DNA of 8,169 nucleotides, taken from Fidelibacterota bacterium. Its GTDB lineage: Bacteria; Fidelibacterota; UBA2242; JAFGTP01. A program made the position numbers and the translations under genes. The DNA is taken from positions 1 through 8,169 of the forward strand of contig JAIPJV010000081.1 in assembly GCA_021734005.1 (NCBI GenBank), given 5' to 3'. Positions 1 through 7,119 of this stretch are shown in pieces. The notes under the pieces were generated by a model. It searched no databases, was not told the DNA's origin, and saw only the letters and a program-made list of their open reading frames with translations. Positions within the stretch are counted from its first letter, which is position 1; each line of letters opens with the position of its first letter.

Positions 1-2
1 AC

Positions 3-2135
3 ATGAATATACCTGGCGTAGATTATATACCTTATGGATCCCAATATTATCGAGCCCCATCACCTAAAGAAGAAGATTGGGCAGAAGACCTGAAAAGAAT
101 GGCGGATTATGGTTTCAATATGGTAAAGTTTTGGGTTCAATGGCGCTGGAACCATCCGAAGGAAGACAAATATTATTTTGATGATATTGACCGACTGATG
201 GATTTAGCCGAAGAAAATGGCTTAAAAGTAATGCTTAATACTATTTTTGATGTTGCGCCAGCCTGGATATATGAAAAATATCCGGATGCCTCTATGGTCA
301 CTCTCTCAGGACGAAAAATTGCCCCACAAACACAACCACATCGTCAAATTGGTGGTTTAGGTTATTGCTATAATCATGATGGTGTAATGAAACACTTTTT
401 TGAGTTTTTAGAAGAAACTGTTAAACGATATAAACACCATCCTGCCCTGGCTGTTTGGAATGTGGGCAGTGAACCGGAGTTGACAAGTAGTATGGCGGAG
501 ATGCGAGCCTATGCTGATGATTCTGAGAAAATGAATGACATGCTTTGCTATTGTGAAAATTGCCGGAGAAAGTTTAAAAAATATGTAAAAAATAAATATA
601 AAAATATCGATTCACTTAATAAATCCTGGAATCGGAATTATTCTAATTTTAGTAATGTGGAACTTCCACTTACCCGCAATACTTTTAATGATATGATTGA
701 TTGGAGAATGTTCTTTGTTGATACTCTGGGCAAAAATATCAAGCAAAGATTTGATGTGGCCAAAGAAATTGATCAGGGCCAACATCCTTTAATGTGTCAC
801 CATGTATTCATCCAGGGGTTTCCTATCACTTCCACTGCTAGTGATCCGTGGAATGTGGGAAAATACGGAGACCTGCACGGTTTCACCCAGATGAACGACC
901 CTATGATGATAGATGTTCTGCGTTCCAGTGCTAGAGATAAGCCGGTCATATCAGCTGAAATGTTAATGTTACCGGGTTATACTCTCGATCTCCCACAATC
1001 GATAGACATTGATGATATAAAACGATTTATCTTCAGTGGCATTGCTGGAAATCTAAAAGGTTTCGTTTTTTGGCAATATCGGCCGGAAATTCTAGGCAGG
1101 GAGGCACCTACCTGGGGCTTGACTGATCTGGATGGGAATGAAACAGAACGGCTGAAAGGATTTGCAGAAGTTGGAAAGGTTATAAAAGAGAACGAAGATT
1201 TTTTATTAAATGCTAAACCAGAACCAGCTAAAGTTGCAATTATGTATCATCCTGAAAACCAAATTTTTGGTTGGGCTGCAACAGGGAATGAAAAAAATGT
1301 GACGCAGTCTTTATTAGGTGCCCACAAAGTATTTTATGAAAATAATTACAATGTAGATTTTATTCATCCTGATGAAATTAATGATTCACTTCTTAGTCAG
1401 TACAAGGTGATTGTTTTGCCTTTCTCCTATTTGATTGGCCAGAAAGTAGCGCAAAATTTAAAAAAATGGGTTAATGAAGGAGGCTTTTTAATTGGTGAAA
1501 GCTATCTCGCTGGTTGGAATCGCGAGGCTGGCCATCACTCAAAAGTAGTTCCGGGCTATGGTTTAGATAGTGTTTTTCAAACCAGGCAAGGAGTAGCCGA
1601 TCCCATATCTGAAGAGGATGGAAAGATAATTAAAATTACTGATGAAGACTACTTTTCAGAAATTCGAGACATTCAGGGACAAATAGTTCAAACCCGGTTA
1701 ATTTCTCAGGGGGCTAAAGTTTTAGGAGAATTTTCTGATGGGTCACCGGCTCTTACATTAGGAACATATGGTAAAGGTAAGGCACTATTAATTGGCTCAT
1801 ATACATTTCTACCATGTTATCGGACAAATGCATTCGCGATCGAAAAGTTTCTGATTTCTCTAACTAATAGATTTACGGATCTAGAATCACCCCCAATCTC
1901 ATCTAATGGTAAAATTCGCATGGATCTCTTAAAATCGGATTCTGATGAAAAACTTTTGATCTTAAGGAATTTAGAGGAAGAAGATGTAGTTAGCCATGTT
2001 TCTATAAACGAGAGCAGTGATCAAGAACTCCAGGAATTGTTTTCGAATAGGAAATTGAAGCCTGAAAAATTTCAAAACTGTAATAAATATAAGATCAGTT
2101 TTCAGCCGCATGAGGTAAAGGTCTATCGTGGCTAA
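3..2135 (+). CDS. GH42-like glycosidase (clan GH-A), beta-galactosidase/glucosaminidase-like
   Basis: Predicted retaining exo-glycosidase of 710 residues, the usual length for GH42. Residues about 1-400 form the (beta/alpha)8 barrel. The acid/base candidate is E157 in WNVGSEPE and the nucleophile candidate is E319 in VISAEM. The stretch FWQYRPEILGREAP (356-369) followed by GLTDLDG matches the GH42 segment after the nucleophile. C122 plus C182, C184 and C187 (CYCENC) correspond to the four zinc-binding cysteines of GH42 structures. Residues about 408-620 resemble the GH42 trimerisation domain (flavodoxin/GATase-like fold), and about 635-710 a small beta domain. Oddity: the residue before the acid/base is Ser156, not the Asn typical of clan GH-A, so the sugar C2 position may be read differently and the substrate may not be galactose. 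The ATG at the left edge fits the family's usual N-terminus (GVDYIPY), and no signal peptide follows it, so the enzyme is probably cytoplasmic. A longer start, possibly with a signal, outside the window cannot be excluded. The end overlaps the transporter gene by 8 bases. The family call is firm; the substrate is unknown. Confidence 0.9.
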   Translation: MNIPGVDYIPYGSQYYRAPSPKEEDWAEDLKRMADYGFNMVKFWVQWRWNHPKEDKYYFDDIDRLMDLAEENGLKVMLNTIFDVAPAWIYEKYPDASMVTLSGRKIAPQTQPHRQIGGLGYCYNHDGVMKHFFEFLEETVKRYKHHPALAVWNVGSEPELTSSMAEMRAYADDSEKMNDMLCYCENCRRKFKKYVKNKYKNIDSLNKSWNRNYSNFSNVELPLTRNTFNDMIDWRMFFVDTLGKNIKQRFDVAKEIDQGQHPLMCHHVFIQGFPITSTASDPWNVGKYGDLHGFTQMNDPMMIDVLRSSARDKPVISAEMLMLPGYTLDLPQSIDIDDIKRFIFSGIAGNLKGFVFWQYRPEILGREAPTWGLTDLDGNETERLKGFAEVGKVIKENEDFLLNAKPEPAKVAIMYHPENQIFGWAATGNEKNVTQSLLGAHKVFYENNYNVDFIHPDEINDSLLSQYKVIVLPFSYLIGQKVAQNLKKWVNEGGFLIGESYLAGWNREAGHHSKVVPGYGLDSVFQTRQGVADPISEEDGKIIKITDEDYFSEIRDIQGQIVQTRLISQGAKVLGEFSDGSPALTLGTYGKGKALLIGSYTFLPCYRTNAFAIEKFLISLTNRFTDLESPPISSNGKIRMDLLKSDSDEKLLILRNLEEEDVVSHVSINESSDQELQELFSNRKLKPEKFQNCNKYKISFQPHEVKVYRG
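2112..2121 (+). promoter_or_regulatory. Ribosome binding site for the MFS gene (GTG start)
   Basis: The purine-rich stretch GAGGTAAAGG lies inside the end of the glycosidase gene. Its AAAGG part ends 6 bases before the GTG at 2128, which supports this GTG as the start despite the 8-base overlap with the upstream gene. The next in-frame start is ATG codon 32, inside the first membrane helix, and would remove most of that helix. Translation is probably coupled to the upstream gene. Confidence 0.5.
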
Positions 2136-3426
2136 GAACCGTTTTTTCTCTAACTATTCTTCAGACGTTAAACATAATTTTTTATTTAACTGGGCCGATG
2201 GAGCACTTTTCGTTTTTGCCATGACTTTAGTATCAAGAGTCACTGTTCTTCCTGTCTTTGTACGGCGATTAGGCGGTAGCAATTTGTTGGTTGGTCTAAT
2301 TCAGGTGATCTGGATATTGGGATTCAACGTGCCCCAGGTTCTGATGGCAGGCTATACCCGCACCTTACCATATAAAAAGCCCATTGTTCTGAAAACTTCC
2401 CTTTTGCAAAGGCTACCCTGGCTCCTTCTGGCTTTATTTTCTCTATTGATTGTTGACAGAATTCCTGATTCTCTGGCATTATTTTTCTTTTTTATTTGTT
2501 TTGCATTAAGCGCGGTAGGTGGAAGCCTGAATATGCCAGGCTGGTTTGACCTCTTTGCAAAAGTTACTCCAGTTAGAATTCGAGGCCGGCTTTTAGCAGC
2601 TCGTGTCTTTTTGGGATCTCTTTTGGGAGTAGCAGCTGGCGGTATAGTTAAATATGTCCTCAGCAATTTTAGTTATCCCAATAATTTTACCTTACTATTT
2701 TTTAGCGCTTTTGGTATAATGTTAATATCTTACATATTTTTAGTACTCATAAAGGAAAATGAGCCTAATCCTTCTGTAAGAAAAAAACGCTGGGGCAATA
2801 TATTAGAGCAGCTCTCCGATATCATAAAAAATGAGCCTAATTTCCGTAATTTTTTAATAGCGGACGCGCTTTTAACAACAGCACTGATGTCGAATGGATT
2901 TTATTCTCTTCAAGCTCTCAAGCGTTTACAGTTGCCGGATGATTATGTGGGTTATTTTACGGTTGTTTTTATGGTAAGCATGATTATCTGGAATTTAATA
3001 ATTGGATGGACAGGAGATAAATGGGGGCATAGATTAAATCTTCTTGCAGCAGCAGGTGCGGTATTTTTTGCTTCAATTTTAGCGCTATTTGCAAAATCTT
3101 TGTGGCTGTTTATGCCGGTATTTCTGGCCATTGCTCTGACTCAATCGGTGATCCATGTTTCCCGGTTGGCTATCATTGCTGAGTTAAGCAAAGAGAAAGA
3201 TCGTTCAACATATGTTTCGCTTACTAATCTGGTGACTTCACCGTTTATTCTATTTGGACTTTTAGGAGGTTGGCTGGCTGATAAGCTCGGATATGAAGCT
3301 GTTTTCATTATTTCAGCAGGTGCCTCAATGGCTGCTGCAATTGTCTGGATATTTTTTGTTAAAGAACCCCGGGCAGAAAATAGGATAAATTATGATATTG
3401 ATTATAAGGAGCAGGTAAATGATTAG
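2128..3426 (+). CDS. Major facilitator superfamily (MFS) transporter, probable sugar carrier
   Basis: Integral inner-membrane protein of 432 residues with about twelve hydrophobic helices in two groups of six (roughly 20-210 and 240-412), separated by a charged cytoplasmic loop (about 209-238, with VRKKR). MFS loop signatures are visible: GWTGDKWGHR (293-302) matches the G-x3-D-x2-G-x-R motif between helices 8 and 9, and GGWLADKLG (380-388) is a similar motif later in the second half. RIRGRLLAAR (150-159) is the short basic loop before helix 5 seen in many prokaryotic MFS carriers. Family members move small solutes by ion-coupled symport or antiport. Its place between a glycosidase and an exported deacetylase suggests uptake of a mono- or oligosaccharide made by this operon; the substrate cannot be read from the sequence. 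It starts with GTG, overlaps the glycosidase gene by 8 bases and overlaps the deacetylase gene by another 8, so it is almost certainly co-transcribed. Family confidence is high, substrate confidence low. Confidence 0.93.
   Translation: MAKNRFFSNYSSDVKHNFLFNWADGALFVFAMTLVSRVTVLPVFVRRLGGSNLLVGLIQVIWILGFNVPQVLMAGYTRTLPYKKPIVLKTSLLQRLPWLLLALFSLLIVDRIPDSLALFFFFICFALSAVGGSLNMPGWFDLFAKVTPVRIRGRLLAARVFLGSLLGVAAGGIVKYVLSNFSYPNNFTLLFFSAFGIMLISYIFLVLIKENEPNPSVRKKRWGNILEQLSDIIKNEPNFRNFLIADALLTTALMSNGFYSLQALKRLQLPDDYVGYFTVVFMVSMIIWNLIIGWTGDKWGHRLNLLAAAGAVFFASILALFAKSLWLFMPVFLAIALTQSVIHVSRLAIIAELSKEKDRSTYVSLTNLVTSPFILFGLLGGWLADKLGYEAVFIISAGASMAAAIVWIFFVKEPRAENRINYDIDYKEQVND
3406..3411 (+). promoter_or_regulatory. 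Strong Shine-Dalgarno site for the PIG-L deacetylase gene
   Basis: AAGGAG sits 7 bases before the ATG at 3419, within the last codons of the transporter gene. It is the best ribosome binding site in the window and fixes the start of the deacetylase, which is independently supported by the signal peptide that this start creates. The host clearly can use Shine-Dalgarno initiation. Confidence 0.8.
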
Positions 3427-4777
3427 AAGAAAACTTATTTTGGTCTCGCTTTCACTGATTTTATTTAATTTTTCAATGAAGCTTAAGGCTGAGATACCGA
3501 ATCCAGACCCCAGGATGAAATCCGATATTTTATTAATTGTACCCCATCCGGATGATGAAACAGCCATTGGGAGTTACCTGGCTAAAGCCGTATTCGATGA
3601 TGATAGAGAGGTAGCAGCTGTATATACAAATCGAGGTAGTGGTGGTGGCAATAGTTATGGCTGGCAACAATCGACAGCAATGGGACTTATCAGGGAGAAT
3701 GAAGTTCGTCAGGCATTAGCAGAATTTGGTATTCATAAAGTCTGGTTTTTAGATGGCAAGGATACACCGGGTCAGGATGTGCTGCACTCATTAAAAACTG
3801 TCAATCACGGCTCGGCTTTAGAGCATATTATTAGAATTATTAGATTAACCAGACCCGAAGTAATCATAAGCTGGTTACCCTGTTTTGTGGCCGGGGAGAA
3901 CCATGGTGATCATCAGGCAGCAGGTGTTTTAGCAACCGAAGCCTTTGATATGGCTGCTAACCCTACTATTTTTCCGGCTCAAGTTGCAGTTCCCCGTGAA
4001 GTCGAGGATATTAATAATCATATGGAGGGACTTTCACCCTGGCAGCCTAAAAAACTTTATTTCTACTCCGATCGGGATGAACCTTTCCCCGCTCCTGGAC
4101 CTGATTTTGATATGGAGGCAATGTCGCCTACAAAAAACAAGCCTTACTATCAGCTGGCAGCCCGGTTACATAAACACCATCTAACTCAGGGAGATGTCTC
4201 CGATATGGCACTAAAAGCCGCAGAAAGTGGAAAATGGCAGCCCTTTATTGATTGGCTGGAAAAGTTCAATCTAATATTTGGTAAAGCAGTCGTTCCGTGT
4301 CAGCCAACAGATCCAGTATTTAAAGGCATCGACGATAACAAAGTGACTTATCAGGCTCCGCCAGGATATAGTCCCAAAAAAACAAAGGGGATTCATCTGA
4401 AAATGGGTGGTGTCTTTGATTTTTATCATAAATTTTGGCAGGCTCACGGACTCGAACATCTTGCCGGCAGAATTTCCCCGGAGATGATGGTCGCTTTCGG
4501 AAGCTATGTCCATATTCCATTAATAATAGAAAATAACACTGAAAGTGACATTGAAGTCTATCTTAAATCGTATTTTCCCTCAGAATGGCAAGTATTAACA
4601 GAAAATCAAAAATATTATCTAAAAGCCGGGGAAGTCAGGCCTGTCCAGACTTTTGCATTTGCTCCTGATGAAGACGACAGCGAGCAGGAATTGGGCTGGA
4701 AATTGAGCACAGAAAATCGGGAGCCGGAAGAAATAAATATTAAGGTTAAATTAACTGATTGGGCTCTTCCTCAATGA
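3419..4777 (+). CDS. Secreted PIG-L/LmbE-family zinc-dependent N-deacetylase with C-terminal beta domain
   Basis: Exported hydrolase of 452 residues, predicted to remove an N-acetyl group from an amino sugar or amino-sugar conjugate. Residues 1-24 look like a Sec signal peptide: basic MIRRK, a hydrophobic core, and likely cleavage after LKA. The catalytic domain spans about 35-255. It has PHPDDE (42-47), with H43 and D46 as expected zinc ligands and D45 as general base, and ENHGDHQ (160-166), with H165 as third ligand and H162 matching the second conserved His of MshB-type enzymes. A His-rich stretch HKHH (251-254) ends this region. At 452 residues it is much longer than the roughly 230-300 of single-domain relatives. 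Residues about 360-449 (VHIPLIIENNTESDIEV, SEWQVL, KAGE) resemble the beta-sandwich NEW3/NPCBM-associated domains found on carbohydrate-active enzymes, perhaps for glycan or domain contact. The gene overlaps the transporter gene by 8 bases and the next gene by 4. The family is certain; the substrate (chitin-like, heparan-like or other) is not. Confidence 0.92.
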   Translation: MIRRKLILVSLSLILFNFSMKLKAEIPNPDPRMKSDILLIVPHPDDETAIGSYLAKAVFDDDREVAAVYTNRGSGGGNSYGWQQSTAMGLIRENEVRQALAEFGIHKVWFLDGKDTPGQDVLHSLKTVNHGSALEHIIRIIRLTRPEVIISWLPCFVAGENHGDHQAAGVLATEAFDMAANPTIFPAQVAVPREVEDINNHMEGLSPWQPKKLYFYSDRDEPFPAPGPDFDMEAMSPTKNKPYYQLAARLHKHHLTQGDVSDMALKAAESGKWQPFIDWLEKFNLIFGKAVVPCQPTDPVFKGIDDNKVTYQAPPGYSPKKTKGIHLKMGGVFDFYHKFWQAHGLEHLAGRISPEMMVAFGSYVHIPLIIENNTESDIEVYLKSYFPSEWQVLTENQKYYLKAGEVRPVQTFAFAPDEDDSEQELGWKLSTENREPEEINIKVKLTDWALPQ

Positions 4778-7107
4778 TCAAGAAAAAGAGAATTCTTATA
4801 AGCCAAATAGCATTAGTGTTATTATTTGGGTCGATTAGGATAATTGCTCAGATGGTATCTCCTAATATTGATGAGGCTGATCAATCGTTCAGTTATTTTA
4901 GCAAACCTACCGATGTCATCGGCCGAATGGACCATAGAGAAGGTACTCTGATAACTCCAGAAGGTTATCTCTATACCGGCTCCGGGGAATTAATGTTTTT
5001 TACTGGTAATCCTCCAAAACCGATAAATAAACGGGTAAAAACTCTTTTCAATAATAAATTCCCCATAATTCAATATACTTATAGAGATAAGGGGATTCCT
5101 TATAAATTTACAATGTTTGCCAATACTCTAACCGATCGAGTTGATAGTCCCTTGATCAATTTCATCAGAGTTAGGATCCAGAATCCTACCGAGCGGAAAA
5201 GAACGGTTTATTTTGCTACTGCAATTCGTTATCAAAATAATGCTAATACGGATTGGGGGATAGGAGATTATCGTTTTGGTCGGGCTATTATTCCGGATAC
5301 TATAGGTGCATTTGAACAAGCGGGCGTAGAATTCAATCAGGATTGGCTTTACGCTTTCAAGGATAATATGCTGACCCGGGATGGTAAAATACTTTATCAA
5401 TATATGAAAGATTCGAAACCGAGTCGCAGAATGACCTGGAAAATGGGCTATAATGAACAGCCGATAGAAAAGCCAATGAGCCTTTATGTACTGCCCACAA
5501 CTCCGGTTGGGATAGTCCAGTATGAACTAACCCTCGAGCCAGGAGAAACAAAAATATTGGATTTTAAATTGCCTTATTTGGCTCTTCCCAAAGAAAGTTC
5601 ATGGGCTTCCCGCCTGCAAGAGGCCAGTTTCGATGAATATTTGCAAAAGACTATAGATTTTTGGGAAAATATCCTTACCCGGGGAATTAATATATCTTTA
5701 CCTGAAAAGAAGGTCACCAACACTTTTGATGCCAATTTGATCTATGATCTGATTGCCAGGGATAAGATAGATTCTTTTTATGTGCAAAAGGTGAATGAAT
5801 TTCAATATGATGCTTTCTGGTTACGGGATGCTGCTTTTATAGTGCGGATGTATGATATTTCTGGCTATCATGAGTTTGCCCGGCAATGCCTCGATTTTTT
5901 CTTAAAGTGGCAACGATCAGATGGAAATTTTATTTCCCAGGGAGGTCAGTATGATGGTTGGGGGCAAACTCTGTGGGCTTTTGGGCAACATATTAAAATG
6001 ACAGGGGACAAGAAATACGCCCGAAAAATTTATCCCTATTTAAAGAAGGCTTACAAATGGATGCAAAAGACTTTGTCTGAAGAACCATCAGGATTAATGC
6101 CTGTGACCACACCGGGTGATAATGAATTGATCACCGGCCATGTTACCGGGCATAATTTTTGGGCTCTGAATGGATTGAAGAGTTTGATATTTATAGCAAA
6201 TTTTCTGGATAATGGTGATGCTGATGATTATCAAAAAACCTATGATGAGTATTATCAGAATCTAGAGCGGCGCTTAAAAAAGGTAACTGATAGGACAGAA
6301 GGATATATTCCACCGGGTCTGGATACTTTGGGAGGGCAGGATTGGGGAAACCTACTATCATTATACCCGGTTCAATTATTGGACAAATCAGATTTTCGCA
6401 TTCGGGCCACACTTGATCGTGTGCTAAATAAATATAAGGAAGGCCTAATGACTTATGGGGATGGTCGCTGGCTGCACCATTACCTTACAATGAGAAATTC
6501 TCAAACTGCTCTGATTTTAGGAGATCAAGAACAGGTGATCAGGGATCTTTATGCTGTTCTTCTGCATACCGGCAGTACTCATACGGGATTCGAGTTTTCA
6601 ATATTACCCTGGAAAACCAGGGATTTTGGTATGAATCTCGCACCCCATGGCTGGTTTGCTGCTGAATATCGAACGCTATTGCGCAATATGCTTGTGCGAG
6701 AAGAAGGCGAGAACTTGCATCTTCTCTCTGCTGTATCTCCTGCCTGGATCCAGCCCGGAGAAAAAATATCGATACACAAGGCAGCTACCTATTTTGGATC
6801 AGTTAATTTTGAATTAGAATGTAAGGATGGAAGTGCGATTTTAACTCTTGATAATAATTTTAAGACCGAACCCAAAACTATTATCCTTCATCTACCCTGG
6901 TTCATGGAAGTTCGGAAAGTGTATGCAGACGGGAATTCAGTAAACAAAGATCAGAAAAAAATCAATCTGCCTGCTGGCACACATAAAGTTGAAATACAAT
7001 GGCAGAAGCAGAAGAGCCAGAATCACTATAATTATCAGCAAACCGTAAAGAATTATAAAAAAGAATATCAAAAACGATATAATGATTTCCTGCAAAATGG
7101 CAATTAA
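4774..7107 (+). CDS. Secreted six-hairpin ((alpha/alpha)6) glycosidase-like protein
   Basis: Exported protein of 777 residues, probably a glycoside hydrolase of the six-hairpin superfamily, but I cannot assign a numbered GH family. The ATG at 4774 is chosen because ATGA overlaps the previous stop and it begins a normal signal peptide (MIKKKR, hydrophobic core, likely cleavage after IIA near residue 26). There is no lipobox Cys. Residues about 30-285 look like an all-beta domain of the kind that precedes the toroid in GH15/GH65-like enzymes. The helical toroid runs from about 290 to 645, with conserved-looking FQYDAFWLRDAAF (343-355), QYDGWGQTLWAF (392-403), GGQDWGN (520-526), THTGFEF (602-608) and APHGW (623-627). 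Candidate acidic catalytic residues are D352, D394, D523 and E607; which ones act is unknown. A C-terminal beta segment (about 646-745) with SAVSPAWIQPG resembles the end of GH78-type rhamnosidases. The last 35 residues are polar, basic and Tyr-rich. No clear Shine-Dalgarno precedes the start, so translation probably depends on coupling to the deacetylase gene. Confidence 0.85.
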   Translation: MIKKKRILISQIALVLLFGSIRIIAQMVSPNIDEADQSFSYFSKPTDVIGRMDHREGTLITPEGYLYTGSGELMFFTGNPPKPINKRVKTLFNNKFPIIQYTYRDKGIPYKFTMFANTLTDRVDSPLINFIRVRIQNPTERKRTVYFATAIRYQNNANTDWGIGDYRFGRAIIPDTIGAFEQAGVEFNQDWLYAFKDNMLTRDGKILYQYMKDSKPSRRMTWKMGYNEQPIEKPMSLYVLPTTPVGIVQYELTLEPGETKILDFKLPYLALPKESSWASRLQEASFDEYLQKTIDFWENILTRGINISLPEKKVTNTFDANLIYDLIARDKIDSFYVQKVNEFQYDAFWLRDAAFIVRMYDISGYHEFARQCLDFFLKWQRSDGNFISQGGQYDGWGQTLWAFGQHIKMTGDKKYARKIYPYLKKAYKWMQKTLSEEPSGLMPVTTPGDNELITGHVTGHNFWALNGLKSLIFIANFLDNGDADDYQKTYDEYYQNLERRLKKVTDRTEGYIPPGLDTLGGQDWGNLLSLYPVQLLDKSDFRIRATLDRVLNKYKEGLMTYGDGRWLHHYLTMRNSQTALILGDQEQVIRDLYAVLLHTGSTHTGFEFSILPWKTRDFGMNLAPHGWFAAEYRTLLRNMLVREEGENLHLLSAVSPAWIQPGEKISIHKAATYFGSVNFELECKDGSAILTLDNNFKTEPKTIILHLPWFMEVRKVYADGNSVNKDQKKINLPAGTHKVEIQWQKQKSQNHYNYQQTVKNYKKEYQKRYNDFLQNGN

Positions 7108-7112
7108 AGAGA
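7107..7112 (+). promoter_or_regulatory. Weak ribosome binding site for the HGSNAT/NagX-like gene
   Basis: AAGAGA, starting on the last base of the previous stop codon, lies 7 bases before the ATG at 7120. It is a partial match to the Shine-Dalgarno consensus with good spacing. The 12-base gap is the only non-coding DNA between genes in the window and has no room for a promoter or terminator. Confidence 0.4.
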
Positions 7113-7119
7113 CCCCAAA

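Noticed and set aside
265..283. Short inverted repeat GGATAT...ATATCC in the glycosidase gene
   Set aside because: A 6-base stem in A/T-rich coding sequence is expected by chance; there is no T-run or other terminator feature.
3..2135. Plain naming of the first gene as beta-galactosidase
   Set aside because: The GH42 fold is clear, but the Ser next to the acid/base Glu and the amino-sugar context make a galactosidase label unsafe.
2352..2666. 104-codon open frame on the minus strand
   Set aside because: It is antisense to the well-supported MFS transporter, and its basic, Pro-rich translation looks like the complement of membrane-helix codons.
3945..4184. 79-codon plus-strand frame inside the deacetylase gene
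   Set aside because: It is out of frame within the catalytic region of a clear PIG-L protein, which runs through without a frameshift. Its product has no family features.
4759..4773. TTG start giving a 782-residue version of the six-hairpin protein
   Set aside because: The ATG at 4774 makes a classic ATGA overlap with the upstream stop and places basic MIKKKR at the front of the signal peptide. The TTG version only adds MGSSS ahead of it and has no ribosome binding site.
3419..4777. Assignment of the deacetylase to mycothiol or bacillithiol synthesis (MshB/BshB)
   Set aside because: Those enzymes are cytoplasmic and single-domain; this protein has a signal peptide and an extra C-terminal domain, and sits among glycan-use genes.
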